Translations under genes and position numbers: made by a program
The notes under the pieces: model-generated
The model's database searches: none
What the model was told of the DNA's origin: nothing
What the model saw: only the letters and a program-made list of their open reading frames with translations
DNA from: Bacillus sp. M6-12
Lineage (GTDB): Bacteria; Bacillota; Bacilli; Bacillales; DSM-1321
Length of the DNA stretch: 64,000 nt
Assembly: GCF_002860285.1 (NCBI RefSeq)
Contig: NZ_PGVF01000025.1
Location: 16,927 to 80,926, forward strand
Reading direction: 5' to 3'
In this document: positions 43,005 to 51,960 of the stretch, piece by piece
Layout: every line of letters begins with the position of its first letter
How positions within the stretch are numbered: position 1 is the first letter of the stretch

Positions 43005-43823
43005 ATGAGAGATAAGCATCTAATCGTTTTGGATCTGGACGGTACACTTTTAACCGATACTAAAAAAATTTCTGAACGCTCAAAAAAAGTTCTGAATACC
43101 CTGCGAAACGACGGCCATGAAGTGATGATCGCCACAGGCCGGCCATACAGGTCAAGCAGCATTTATTACCGTGAGCTTGGGCTGACATCCCCGATTGTAA
43201 ACTTTAATGGCGCTTTCGTTCACCATCCTCTTGACAACGGGTGGGGCATTCACCACTCCCCGCTTGATATCAGAGTTGCTAAAGATATCGTAGAGGCATG
43301 TGATAATTTCCAATATCATAATATTATCGCGGAAGTTCAGGATGATGTGTATTTCCACTATCATGATGAAAAGCTGATTGAAATATTCAAGATGGGAAAT
43401 CCGCTTGTCACTACAGGTGATTTGCGTAATTTTCTTGAAGTCAGCCCTACCGCTATGCTGATTCACACGGATGAAGAGCATGTTTCTGAAATTCGGAAGC
43501 ATCTTTCCGATGTGCATGCTGAGTTAATAGATCACCGCCGATGGGCCGATCCATGGCACGTAATCGAAATTGTAAAAGCCGGATTAAATAAAGCCGTGGG
43601 CATCGACAGGGCCGCAAAGCATTTTGGCATCCCGCAGAGCAGGATCATTGCATTCGGGGACGAGGATAATGATCTGGAAATGCTTGATTATGCCGGCACA
43701 GGTGTCGCAATGGGCAATGCGATTGAACAGCTAAAAAGTGTTGCTAATACAACGACATTGTCCAATGAAGAGGATGGCATTGCCATATTCCTTGAGGAAA
43801 AATTCAATATTAAGATCGCTTAA
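43005..43823 (+). CDS. yitU: YitU-like Cof-type HAD phosphatase
   Basis: A 272-aa HAD-superfamily phosphatase of the Cof/IIB type. Motif I is LDLDGTLL (nucleophile Asp near residue 9), motif II ATGRP (near 44), motif III K in AGLNKAVGI (near 193) and motif IV GDEDNDLEML (near 216). Relatives in B. subtilis dephosphorylate a riboflavin precursor (YitU among several). Whether this one does is inference. ATG at 43005 has AGAGGAG 7 bases upstream; an upstream in-frame start is unsupported. Confidence 0.9.
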   Translation: MRDKHLIVLDLDGTLLTDTKKISERSKKVLNTLRNDGHEVMIATGRPYRSSSIYYRELGLTSPIVNFNGAFVHHPLDNGWGIHHSPLDIRVAKDIVEACDNFQYHNIIAEVQDDVYFHYHDEKLIEIFKMGNPLVTTGDLRNFLEVSPTAMLIHTDEEHVSEIRKHLSDVHAELIDHRRWADPWHVIEIVKAGLNKAVGIDRAAKHFGIPQSRIIAFGDEDNDLEMLDYAGTGVAMGNAIEQLKSVANTTTLSNEEDGIAIFLEEKFNIKIA

Positions 43824-43929
43824 AGACTTTTGTGAATTTTTACCTTTATGAAAAGGAAAAACGAAGCCAAAATAGTATAGAGGGATGCACCTCAGTCTCT
43901 TAATTTTCTCAGAATGCGGGGGATTAACC

Positions 43930-44082
43930 ATGGGAAAAAGCAATAAATCAAAGCGTTTTGTACAGCAGGGCAAAGACACTGTAGCAAAGCATGATGAACG
44001 ATTCCCATTCCATACAACGTACGCTGAGGCAGAGGCCAAAAAAATGCAATCTGCAGAAAACTCGAGTTTAGGCGGATTTTAA
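43930..44082 (+). CDS. Small hydrophilic protein, unknown
   Basis: Encodes 50 aa, MGKSNKSKRFVQQGKDTVAKHDERFPFHTTY...SSLGGF. It is strongly charged, without Cys or membrane segment. The ribosome site is GGGGG at 7 bases. A hairpin terminator follows. I do not recognise it. The basic/polar composition resembles small stress or spore-associated Bacillus proteins, but no family can be claimed. Confidence 0.6.
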   Translation: MGKSNKSKRFVQQGKDTVAKHDERFPFHTTYAEAEAKKMQSAENSSLGGF

Positions 44083-44140
44083 CAGTTCTTAATCAACACC
44101 TTGTGGAAATGGGGAATATGCAGTTCCCCTTTTTCCCGGA

Positions 44141-44175
44141 ACTCGCCATTGGCTAACTTAAATCATTGGCGAGTT
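44141..44175. repeat. Small inverted repeat AACTCGCCA...TGGCGAGTT
   Basis: A 9-bp perfect inverted repeat with a 17-nt loop. Its left arm resembles the start of the R3 hairpin string at 56529. Confidence 0.5.
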
Positions 44176-44191
44176 TGCTTACTTTTCAGGA

Positions 44192-44239
44192 AAAACCAAG
44201 AGGCCGACCACAAAAAACGGTCAGCCTCTTGGTTTTTCT
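44192..44239 (+). terminator. Terminator after the small hydrophilic protein
   Basis: AACCAAGAGGCCGACC and GGTCAGCCTCTTGGTT form a 16-bp stem (one mismatch), then TTTCTTT. Confidence 0.88.
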
Positions 44240-44331
44240 TTAGGCGGCCACAGAAGAAGGTTGTAACACGGTTAAGTCACAATACTAGCGATGTTATCCA
44301 TTCTACAATTTGTCAGTGCGCTGCGCTTTTC

Positions 44332-44586
44332 TTAATTGCTATATGTCCTTGATTTTCCGCCCTTTTTCCCAATTTCCTGATAAAACTCCCGGTCATGGTT
44401 CTCAGAGGTAGCCTCGCCACCCTTTTTGCCAATTTCCTGGTAAAAATCCTTATCGTGATTCTTAGCGGTAGCTTTGCCGCCCTTTCGCCCTATTTCCTGG
44501 TAGAATTCTCGATCGTGTTTTTTCGATGTAGCCTTACCTCCTCTTCTTCCAGCTTCTTGCCTAGACATTTTATTTTGTTCAGCCAT
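44332..44586 (-). CDS. KGG-repeat general stress protein
   Basis: An 84-aa, very hydrophilic protein made of four KGG units (RRGGKATSKKHDREFYQEIG, then near-copies with KGGKAT or KGGEAT). This is the stress-protein motif of GsiB/YciG/ConG types. The protein is probably disordered and acts as a desiccation or stress protectant (family inference). The ribosome site is GAAGGAGG. A SigB-like promoter lies 43 bp upstream, in line with SigB control of gsiB. Confidence 0.88.
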   Translation of the reverse strand: MAEQNKMSRQEAGRRGGKATSKKHDREFYQEIGRKGGKATAKNHDKDFYQEIGKKGGEATSENHDREFYQEIGKKGGKSRTYSN

Positions 44587-44628
44587 ATTATCCTCCTTCA
44601 GTCAGTTTAAGGTATACAGCCTTTTAAA

Positions 44629-44653
44629 TTACCAATTTAGCTAGTAGTTAAAC
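44629..44653 (-). promoter_or_regulatory. Putative SigB promoter of the KGG protein
   Basis: Minus strand -35 GTTTAA (44648-44653), 13-bp spacer, -10 TGGTAA (44629-44634), close to GTTTAA-N13-15-GGGTAT. Confidence 0.6.
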
Positions 44654-44735
44654 AAAAATGTGGAAATTTTGGAGATAAAAATTTCCCGATGGCCTTTTAC
44701 AGGTTTTTGTTTAAGGTATATATTAATTCTTGCTT

Positions 44736-45581
44736 TCAATTATCTCTTCTAAAAAACCCGAAAACGGCAGTTGTTTCAATCACATTTGTAAACGCCTTCG
44801 GGTCTACATCCTTTATGATCCTTTCTAGGTCATATAATTCGTATCTTGTAATGACAATCATCATCATATCCCTTGTTTCATTGGAATAACCGCCTTTTGC
44901 CGTAATCCTAGTTATTCCTCTAACCAGCCTTGAATGGATGGCTTTTTTCATTTCTTCGCCTTTACTGGTAATAATCATCGCCGTAAGCTTTTCGTGACGT
45001 GTATGGATGGCATCTACAACCCGGGTTGAAACATATAAAGTAACCAGAGTGTAAAGAGCTTTTTCCCATCCAAAAACAAAGCCAGCCGTCAGAATGATTA
45101 CAGAGTTAAGCAAAAAGAAATACGTTCCTATCGGACGGTCTTTCATTCGGGACAATAACATGGCAATTATGTCCATCCCGCCTGTTGACGCTCCATATTT
45201 TAATGTCATGCCCACTCCGATTGCTCCAATAACGCCGCCAAAAACACTGTTTAACAGGATATCAGGAGACACACGGGTGACTGGTATTATTTCAAGAAAT
45301 ACCGATGACAGCAGTACGCTTAAAAAACTATAAAACGTAAATGATTTCCCTACCTTCAGCCAGGCGATTATCGTGACCGGCACATTTAAAATTAGCAATA
45401 AAATACCAGTTGATATCGAAAAAGGAGCATAAGATTCCATAATCCTTGAAATTAGCTGGGCAGTTCCGGTAAATCCGCTTGCATATACGTTTGCAGGGAT
45501 TAAGAACAGATTAATAGAAATAGCATTCAAGAATGCTCCTAGTATCACAATTGTAACTTTTTTGGCTTCAGCCAAATACAT
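44736..45581 (-). CDS. yitT: YitT family membrane protein (DUF161 + DUF2179)
   Basis: A 281-aa membrane protein. Five or so membrane helices span residues 8-190, beginning VTIVILGAFLNAISINLFLIPANVYASGFTGTAQLI, the DUF161 signature. A C-terminal cytoplasmic DUF2179 domain (AMIITSKGEEMKKAIHSRLVRGITRI, then DVDPKAFTNVIETTAVFGFF) follows. Role unclear; family members are sometimes called transporters. It is located before degV (yitS), as in B. subtilis. Confidence 0.92.
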   Translation of the reverse strand: MYLAEAKKVTIVILGAFLNAISINLFLIPANVYASGFTGTAQLISRIMESYAPFSISTGILLLILNVPVTIIAWLKVGKSFTFYSFLSVLLSSVFLEIIPVTRVSPDILLNSVFGGVIGAIGVGMTLKYGASTGGMDIIAMLLSRMKDRPIGTYFFLLNSVIILTAGFVFGWEKALYTLVTLYVSTRVVDAIHTRHEKLTAMIITSKGEEMKKAIHSRLVRGITRITAKGGYSNETRDMMMIVITRYELYDLERIIKDVDPKAFTNVIETTAVFGFFRRDN

Positions 45582-45735
45582 TTTATTTCCCCCTCTTTCC
45601 TTAAAACTCTGTTTTAGTATTTAAATACCCTATAACTTCTATACTAGACATGATTTATATGTAATTTTCCTCTCAACATGCTACACTATGGAGTAAGCAA
45701 TTTATATCTTATAAAATCTTAAAGCGGGTGGATAT

Positions 45736-46549
45736 ATGAATGTACATATAATTGCCGACAGTGCCAGTGATTTGCCATTATCTTTTTATGAACAGAATAA
45801 TGTGGCCTTTCTGCCATTGCAGGTGCTTCTGGACGACAAGCAGTACGAAGATTTGCGTACCATTAACCCAAATGAAGTTTATCATTCGATGCGAGCCGGA
45901 AAGGTGCCAAAGACGTCGCAGGTCTCACCTGAAACGATGCAGCAAGTGTTCACTGAGGTTGCCCAATCCGGAAAAAGCGGCATTTATATCGCGTTTTCCT
46001 CAGAGCTTTCAGGGACTTATCAGACTGCCGTAATGATTCGTAACCAGGTTAAAGAGGAATACCCTAAGCTTGACCTTGATGTGGTTGACTCAAAATGTGC
46101 TTCGCTAGGATATGGTCTGGTCGTCATGAATGCTGCAAGAATGGCTGCTGATGGAGCATCTGTTCACGGTCGATGAACTTGAATATCTCGCCAGAGGCGG
46201 CAGAATTTCCAAAGCATCTGCCTTTATCGGCGGATTACTCAACATTAAGCCGCTGCTGCATGTAGAAGAAGGTAAGCTCATTCCTCTCGAAAAAATCCGT
46301 GGCAAAAAGAAGCTTCTTAAAAGAGTGCTGGAAATAATGCATGAACGGGGAGTAATGCTGGAGCTGCAGCAGCTTGCCATTAGTCATGCCGCTGATGAAG
46401 CAACCGCATTGGAATGGAAACAGGCCATTCAGGAGGAATTCGGCGTAAAGGAAATTTTTATCAATGAAATTGGTTCGGCTATCGGTGCACATGTGGGGCC
46501 GGGAACTCTTGCCCTTTTCTTCCTTAACAAAATTCCTCCTCAAGAATAG
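45736..46549 (+). pseudogene. DegV family fatty-acid-binding protein, internally deleted and out of frame
   Basis: The first part reads MNVHIIADSASDLPLSFYEQ...KCASLGYGLVVMNAARMAADGAS, typical of the DegV fold with the lipid-binding Ser segment IAFSSELSGTYQTA. At about 46160 roughly 18 residues of the usual sequence are missing and the frame changes; a TGA follows 11 bases later. The rest, LFTVDELEYLARGGRIS to GPGTLALFFL, is open in the second frame. It is a YitS-type gene by position next to yitT. A deletion of about 55-58 bp, not one indel, best explains it. Confidence 0.8.
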
Positions 46550-46559
46550 AAACAAGCTT

Positions 46560-46590
46560 TTAGGAGCTGTCCTCAGGATGGCTTCTTTTC
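46560..46590 (+). terminator. Terminator after degV remnant
   Basis: AGGAGCTGTCC and GGATGGCTTCT, an 11-bp stem with wobble pairs, then TTTT. Confidence 0.55.
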
Positions 46591-46637
46591 CTATGAAAAC
46601 CTGCATTCAGCACGAATTTACGGTATAGGCTGCCCGG

Positions 46638-46666
46638 TTGTTATCAACATTTGTTTTGACTATAAT
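46638..46666 (+). promoter_or_regulatory. yajQ promoter
   Basis: TTGTTA (46638-46643), 17 bp, TATAAT (46661-46666); the gene starts 33 bp later. Confidence 0.7.
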
Positions 46667-46698
46667 GGAAGAAAATACACGGAATTTGGAGGTAACGA

Positions 46699-47190
46699 AT
46701 GGCTAAGGAAAGTTCATTTGACATTGTATCTAAGGTAGATTTTGCAGAAGTAACTAATGCGGTATCACAGGCTCTTAAAGAGATTAAGACCCGTTATGAC
46801 TTTAAAGGCAGCAAAAGTGATATTACGCTTGATAAAGAAGAACTTGTTCTGCTTTCTGATGATGAATTCAAGCTTGATCAGCTAAAGGATGTGCTGATCA
46901 GCAAGCTCATTAAGCGCGGAGTGCCGGTAAAAAACCTCGATTATGCAAAAATTGAGGGTGCTTCAGGCGGTACAGTTAGGCAAAGGGCCAAGCTGATTCA
47001 GGGAATTGACAAAGAAAACGCCAAAAAGATTAACACGATCATTAAGAATAGCGGACTGAAAGTAAAGACCCAGGTGCAGGACGACCAAATCCGGGTAACT
47101 GGAAAAAGCCGGGATGACCTGCAGGCAGTCATAGCTGCCATTAGAGATGCAGATCTTTCCATTGATGTTCAGTATATGAATTACCGATAA
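46699..47190 (+). CDS. YajQ family nucleotide-binding protein (DUF520)
   Basis: A 163-aa cytoplasmic protein of the YajQ/DUF520 family, with two RNP-like domains. It starts MAKESSFDIVSKVDFAEVTNAV and carries IKTRYDFKGSKSDITLDKEELVLLSDDEFKLDQLKDVL and KVKTQVQDDQIRVTGKSRDDLQAVI, all standard. Members bind nucleotides or RNA, and some bind c-di-GMP in Xanthomonas (known); this copy is untested. The ribosome site is GGAGG. Monocistronic. Confidence 0.93.
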   Translation: MAKESSFDIVSKVDFAEVTNAVSQALKEIKTRYDFKGSKSDITLDKEELVLLSDDEFKLDQLKDVLISKLIKRGVPVKNLDYAKIEGASGGTVRQRAKLIQGIDKENAKKINTIIKNSGLKVKTQVQDDQIRVTGKSRDDLQAVIAAIRDADLSIDVQYMNYR

Positions 47191-47250
47191 CATGATCCGT
47201 TAGAAACACCATAACCATAAAATCAGGCGGGGAATTCCGTAATTGGTTTG

Positions 47251-47285
47251 AAAGAGGAACTCATTCAAGGAGTTCCTCTTTTTTG
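47251..47285 (+). terminator. yajQ terminator
   Basis: AAGAGGAACTC-ATTCAAG-GAGTTCCTCTT stem with TTTTTT. Confidence 0.92.
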
Positions 47286-47465
47286 GGGCGTCTGTTGGGG
47301 ACAGGCTGGAAAGTGTAATGGCACATTTGCTTACAACCCTGCCACACCCCAGTCGACGTTCCTTTTGCCAGGGTGTATCCGCTCTTTCGGCAAAAAACTT
47401 CACCTTTTATACTTAAGGTAAGGCTCATTTAAGATCGCTTTCTATTGATTACATTATTTTTCCAT

Positions 47466-47491
47466 GTTTTTCAGCTTTGAATCAATGGAAT
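47466..47491 (+). promoter_or_regulatory. Possible SigB promoter of the YdaD-like gene
   Basis: GTTTTT (47466-47471), 14 bp, TGGAAT (47486-47491). It is a weak match to GTTTAA-N14-GGGTAT. The B. subtilis homologue ydaD is SigB-dependent. The rest of the 47286-47465 spacer shows no gene. Confidence 0.35.
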
Positions 47492-47525
47492 AAGAAGGGA
47501 GAGATTATAATTAGGGAGGGATTAG

Positions 47526-48395
47526 ATGAGCAGTCAAGATAAAAATAACCAAGGGTTCCCGGCACAGCATCAGAACCGGCAGCCTGGGTTGGAATCAGAA
47601 ATGAATCCAAAACCGGAATCAGTAAAGCCTGATTATAAAGGCAGCGGAAAACTAAAAGGAAAAACAGCAATTATAACAGGTGGTGACAGCGGTATCGGTA
47701 AATCAGTCGCCATCTATTTTGCAAAAGAAGGTGCCAATGTTGTTATTGTGTATTTGGATGAACACGATGATGCAGGCAAAACAAAAAGCCTCATTGAGCA
47801 GGAAGGGCAAAAATGCCTCCTTATTGCCGGTGATATTGGCCAGGAAGCCTTTAGCCGGGAAATAGTTGAAAAAACGATAAATGAATTTGGCTCCATTGAT
47901 ATTCTAGTTAATAACGCTGCCGAGCAGCATCCGCAGGAAAATTTCCTGGATATTACTGGCGAGCAAATGGAACGAACATTTAGAACAAATATATTTTCTA
48001 TATTCTATTTAACTCGTGCTGTACTTCCCCACTTGAAAAAAGGCAGCAGTATTATCAATACAGCATCCATTACCGCATATGAAGGCAATCCGCAGCTAAT
48101 TGATTATTCATCAACGAAAGGAGCTATCGTTTCGTTTACGAGAGCCCTTTCCAACTCAATATCCAAAGACGGTATCCGGGTAAATGGCGTTGCGCCTGGA
48201 CCAATCTGGACTCCATTAATCCCGTCGACATTCCCTGAGGATAAAGTGGCGAAGTTCGGTACGGATACGCCGATGGGCAGAGCGGGACAGCCAGAAGAGC
48301 TGGCACCTGCCTATGTATTTCTTGCCAGCGATGACTCTTCCTATATCAGCGGCCAGATGATTCATATTAACGGCGGCAAGGTTGTAAACGGATAA
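47526..48395 (+). CDS. YdaD-like short-chain dehydrogenase (general stress)
   Basis: A 289-aa classical SDR. The N-terminal extension MSSQDKNNQGFPAQHQNRQPG is followed by the nucleotide-binding TGGDSGIG (near 55), NNAAEQ (near 131), catalytic Ser of SIITA and the YSSTKG Tyr-Lys (near 200). It ends YISGQMIHINGGKVVNG. The QHQN...QPG start and the GPIWTPLIPSTFPEDK loop match B. subtilis YdaD (general stress protein 39), and not ribitol dehydrogenases generally. The ribosome site is GGGAGGG. Substrate unknown. Confidence 0.88.
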   Translation: MSSQDKNNQGFPAQHQNRQPGLESEMNPKPESVKPDYKGSGKLKGKTAIITGGDSGIGKSVAIYFAKEGANVVIVYLDEHDDAGKTKSLIEQEGQKCLLIAGDIGQEAFSREIVEKTINEFGSIDILVNNAAEQHPQENFLDITGEQMERTFRTNIFSIFYLTRAVLPHLKKGSSIINTASITAYEGNPQLIDYSSTKGAIVSFTRALSNSISKDGIRVNGVAPGPIWTPLIPSTFPEDKVAKFGTDTPMGRAGQPEELAPAYVFLASDDSSYISGQMIHINGGKVVNG

Positions 48396-48439
48396 GCTGA
48401 GCCAGCTGATTTACTGCAGCAAATGTACTCTTTTTCGTT

Positions 48440-48562
48440 TTAAGAGAAAATTCTGTGAATTAAGCGAAGTACATTCCATTAAGCGGAAAACGTAATGAAT
48501 TAAGCAACACTCCAAGACAATCGAGCAAAAGAGATGCAGATTTAAGCGCACCAGCTTTGCGT
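48440..48562. repeat. Degenerate tandem array of a ~20-bp TTAAGC unit
   Basis: TTAAG(C) occurs at 48440, 48460, 48479, 48500, (TCGAGC at 48521) and 48542, spacing 19-21 bp. Units otherwise differ, but most end in AA just before the next unit. The array lies between the SDR gene and the malL terminator. Confidence 0.55.
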
Positions 48563-48565
48563 TGT

Positions 48566-48604
48566 AAAAAAACCAGCGGGCCATTGGGGCTCCGCTGGTT
48601 TTTT
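48566..48604. terminator. Bidirectional terminator between the SDR gene and malL
   Basis: AAAAAACCAGCGG and CCGCTGGTTTTTT, a 13-bp perfect stem. Confidence 0.92.
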
Positions 48605-48609
48605 CACTG

Positions 48610-50274
48610 CTAATATACGTATACCCTTGTTTCATACGCACGCAAGGCCAGCTGTTTAGGCAGCTTTTCTTCCGTCTCCTGATAATTTGCCAGAACAAGT
48701 TTCGTTGTTTTACGGTCGATGGCAGGAAACGCAACTGAAGCTTCCTGGTCTCCAAAATTACAAACGATTAATGCGGATTTATCCTTGAGGGTGCGTGTAT
48801 AAGCATAGACAGCAGGATGGTTTTTCAGCAATAAATCATATTCCCCGTAAATAAACACATCATTGCTCTTCCGGACTTGAATCATATTCTTGTAGAAATG
48901 GTATATAGAGTTAGGATCATTTATTTGGTCTTCCACATTAACCTTTTCTCCGAAATTAGGATTGGCTTGCAGCCATGGAGTTGCTTCCGAGAATCCGCCA
49001 TTTTTCCTGCGGTTCCATTGCATAGGTGTCCGGGAGTTATCTCGTCCGCTTTTCCAAATAATATCCATGATTTCCTGATGCGGCCTTCCCTTCTCGGTTT
49101 CAATTTGGTAGAAGTTCACCATCGCCACATCATCATAATCCTCAATCGATTGGAACTGGACATTGGTCATTCCAATTTCCTGGCCCTGGTAGATGAACGG
49201 AGTTCCCTGCATTAAAAAATAAAAGGCAGCCAGCATTTTTGAACTTTCTTTCCAGTACTCACGATCATTTCCCCAGGTTGATACGCTTCGGGGCTGATCA
49301 TGGTTTTCGAGGAATAAAGCGTTCCACCCTTTATTATGAAGACCTTTTTGCCATTTTGTCAGCGTCTTTTTTAATGCAGCTAAATCTACTCCGTGATCTT
49401 CTCCCTTATCCCATAAACCAAGATGCTCGAACTGGAAAATCATATTGAATTTTCCATTCTCTTCGCCAACCCATTCATCAGCCTGCTCCAGCTTCACACC
49501 ATTTGCTTCGCCGACAGTCATGATATCATATTTGCTGAAGGTCTCACCCTTCAACTCCTTAAGGAAGGTTTCGATCCCTTCCTGATTCATATGCATTTCG
49601 AACGATGGGACATAATCAAGACCTTCAGGGTTTGGCATGTCCGGGAATCCCTCACGCTTTTTTATATGGCTGATTGCGTCAACACGGAAGCCATCGATAC
49701 CTTTATCCAGCCACCAGTTTACCATGCTGTATAGCGCGCTGCGGACAACAGGGTTCTCCCAGTTAAGGTCGGGCTGCTTTACGGCAAAGAGATGCAGGTA
49801 ATACTGTTCGGTCACTTCGTCAAATTCCCACGCGCTGCCGGAAAAAATACTTTCCCAGTTATTTGGCTCCTTGCCGTCTTTCCCATCCTGCCAGATATAC
49901 CAATCCCGCTTTTCATTAACTCTTGAAGAGCGTGATTCGATAAACCATGGATGTTCATCGCTTGTATGGTTGATTACCAAATCAAGGATCAGCTTCATGC
50001 CGCGTGAATGGATCTCCTCAAGAAGCTGATTAAAATCATCCATTGTCCCGAATTCTTTCATAATCCCCTGGTAATCACTAATATCGTAGCCATTGTCAGC
50101 ATTAGGAGATTCAAAAAACGGACAAATCCAAATGACTTCGATGCCCAGCTCTTTCAGATAATCCAGCTTTGAGATGACACCCTGAAGATCACCAATTCCG
50201 TCCCCATTACTGTCCATGAAGCTTCGGGGGTAAATTTGATAACAAACAGCTTCTTTCCACCAAACTCTCTTCAT
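48610..50274 (-). CDS. malL: Alpha-glucosidase, GH13 oligo-1,6-glucosidase type
   Basis: Intracellular exo-acting GH13 enzyme, 554 aa, releasing glucose from malto- or isomalto-oligosaccharides. It starts MKRVWWKEAVCYQIYPRSFMDSNGDGIGDLQG (with the Ca-type NGDG loop). Catalytic residues: nucleophile Asp in GFRVDAISH (near 200), acid Glu in TVGEANG and Asp in ENHDQPR. The residue after the nucleophile is Ala where oligo-1,6-glucosidases have Val, so specificity is uncertain. Start at 50274 is 8 bases after GAGGG. It lies 26 bp after the amylase gene in one operon. Confidence 0.9.
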   Translation of the reverse strand: MKRVWWKEAVCYQIYPRSFMDSNGDGIGDLQGVISKLDYLKELGIEVIWICPFFESPNADNGYDISDYQGIMKEFGTMDDFNQLLEEIHSRGMKLILDLVINHTSDEHPWFIESRSSRVNEKRDWYIWQDGKDGKEPNNWESIFSGSAWEFDEVTEQYYLHLFAVKQPDLNWENPVVRSALYSMVNWWLDKGIDGFRVDAISHIKKREGFPDMPNPEGLDYVPSFEMHMNQEGIETFLKELKGETFSKYDIMTVGEANGVKLEQADEWVGEENGKFNMIFQFEHLGLWDKGEDHGVDLAALKKTLTKWQKGLHNKGWNALFLENHDQPRSVSTWGNDREYWKESSKMLAAFYFLMQGTPFIYQGQEIGMTNVQFQSIEDYDDVAMVNFYQIETEKGRPHQEIMDIIWKSGRDNSRTPMQWNRRKNGGFSEATPWLQANPNFGEKVNVEDQINDPNSIYHFYKNMIQVRKSNDVFIYGEYDLLLKNHPAVYAYTRTLKDKSALIVCNFGDQEASVAFPAIDRKTTKLVLANYQETEEKLPKQLALRAYETRVYVY

Positions 50275-50300
50275 AGCCATTTCCCTCGCAATCTAATTGT

Positions 50301-51863
50301 TCAATTCTTCTGTTTTCTGCGCTTTGATCTTTTCCAGAGAAAGACGATGTAAATGACAAATAGAGTATAGACCAGTCCCATTACAATCAAATATGGAATA
50401 TTGAGTCCTGATTTTTCAGCAACGGCGTAAATTTCCACTTCGTCCCTGTCGGTTATGATTGAAAACTTATCGTCATTCGCACGAACCAGGTCACCGGCTA
50501 ACAATCCTCTTAGCTCTTGGTTGCTGCTGACTATGTTTTTGCCTAAGCTAACTGACTGTGTCTTTGTGCTGTTATTAATAACAACAATGATGGTTTCATC
50601 CTTATATGATCGCTTGTAAACAGCCATCCCTTCTTGATCGTGCAGCCATTCGATGTCACCGCGTGTGAGCGCGGGCAGCTGCTGCCTTAGTTCGCCCAGC
50701 TTGGTTATATAATCAATTAGTTCTTTTTCTGTTTTAAATGCCATCAGCGCACGGTTCTCAGGTACCTCGTTCCCGTTCATTGCAATCTCTGTACCATAAT
50801 AAACAATTGGAATTCCCGGAGTAGTGTACAGATAAGATAACGCCAATTTCCAGCGTGTCCCTGGATGCTGATTGTTTAAAGCTGCTTCCCTTGTAAATCT
50901 GGGCATATCCTGATCATCAAGGAAGGTGCCCATTAATTCAGGATGCTGATATGTTTTTCGATTGGTTTCACCTGAGACAACCAGCCCTTCCAGCTCTTGT
51001 TGTGACGGCTTTCCAAAGAAAGATCGAAGCTCCTCATTTAATTGAAAATCCAAAAATCCGTCAATTCCCGTGTTCTGATATGCTGCTATATCCGGTGCAT
51101 CAAGCCCCGATGTTTCGCCCAGCAAATAAAAATCTTCTTTCTCCGATTTTACTGCCTTTGCAAAATCAGTCCAAAAATCCATTGGGACATGGTTTACAGC
51201 ATCCAGCCTGTAGCCATCAACGTCCGTTTCATTAATCCACCACTTGCCTGCCTCAATCAAATAATTGCCGGTTTCAGGATTTTCCTGGGCTAAATCCGGC
51301 AGATCATCAATCCAGGCTTTTTCCATTTCATCTTTTTTAACATTTGATGAACCAGCAAGCTTGCCTGTGATGGCTTTTCTTTCATGAAACCAATCCTTCT
51401 TTTTAGGATCAGCAAGCCAAGGATGTTTCGGCCCGACATGGTTTACTGGAAAATCAAGGATTACCTTCATTTTTCGTTTATGTGCTTCGTTTACTAATGC
51501 CTTAAATTCCTTCAAAGTTCCAAAGTGTTCTTCGGTTTTATAGAAATCGTTAATCCAATAGCCGTGATATCCGTTTGCTTCATTATCAAAAACAGGAGAC
51601 AGCATAATGGCAGTAAATCCCATGTTCTGCAAATACTCCAGTTTATCTTGAATCCCTATAAAATCTCCGCCATTATAGGCCATTGGGTCATCCACGTTAA
51701 CTTTAAAGTCATTATTGGTATCACCATTAAGGAAACGATCCACCATAATTGAATAAATAACTTCATCCTGCCATTTTCGTTCTTCTTTTTCAGCAGCTCC
51801 AGCGGGAAAAGCATACAAAAGAAGAAACGGAACTAAAATAAGTGCACTCAATTTTTTGCGCAC
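50301..51863 (-). CDS. Secreted, membrane-anchored alpha-amylase
   Basis: A 520-aa GH13 amylase. The N-terminal signal peptide MRKKLSALILVPFLLLYAFPAGAA ends near residue 24. The barrel has FPVNHVGPKHPW, nucleophile Asp in GYRLDAVNHV (near 220), acid Glu in LLGETSG (near 249) and Asp in LDDQDMPR (near 310). After the C-terminal beta domain comes a membrane helix (IPYLIVMGLVYTLFVIYIVF, near 490) with a basic KRSKRRKQKN tail, so the enzyme would be anchored on the outer face. That tail is unusual for secreted amylases. GTG start; GGGGGAG 5-7 bases upstream. A cre site controls the pair. Confidence 0.92.
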   Translation of the reverse strand: MRKKLSALILVPFLLLYAFPAGAAEKEERKWQDEVIYSIMVDRFLNGDTNNDFKVNVDDPMAYNGGDFIGIQDKLEYLQNMGFTAIMLSPVFDNEANGYHGYWINDFYKTEEHFGTLKEFKALVNEAHKRKMKVILDFPVNHVGPKHPWLADPKKKDWFHERKAITGKLAGSSNVKKDEMEKAWIDDLPDLAQENPETGNYLIEAGKWWINETDVDGYRLDAVNHVPMDFWTDFAKAVKSEKEDFYLLGETSGLDAPDIAAYQNTGIDGFLDFQLNEELRSFFGKPSQQELEGLVVSGETNRKTYQHPELMGTFLDDQDMPRFTREAALNNQHPGTRWKLALSYLYTTPGIPIVYYGTEIAMNGNEVPENRALMAFKTEKELIDYITKLGELRQQLPALTRGDIEWLHDQEGMAVYKRSYKDETIIVVINNSTKTQSVSLGKNIVSSNQELRGLLAGDLVRANDDKFSIITDRDEVEIYAVAEKSGLNIPYLIVMGLVYTLFVIYIVFLWKRSKRRKQKN

Positions 51864-51960
51864 ATTCGCTCCCCCTTACATTTTTATTACGGTTATAAGC
51901 GTAGCCTTTTGCAATGTTGGCGTCAAACCGAAATATACAATTTGGGGGAAAAACCATCTT

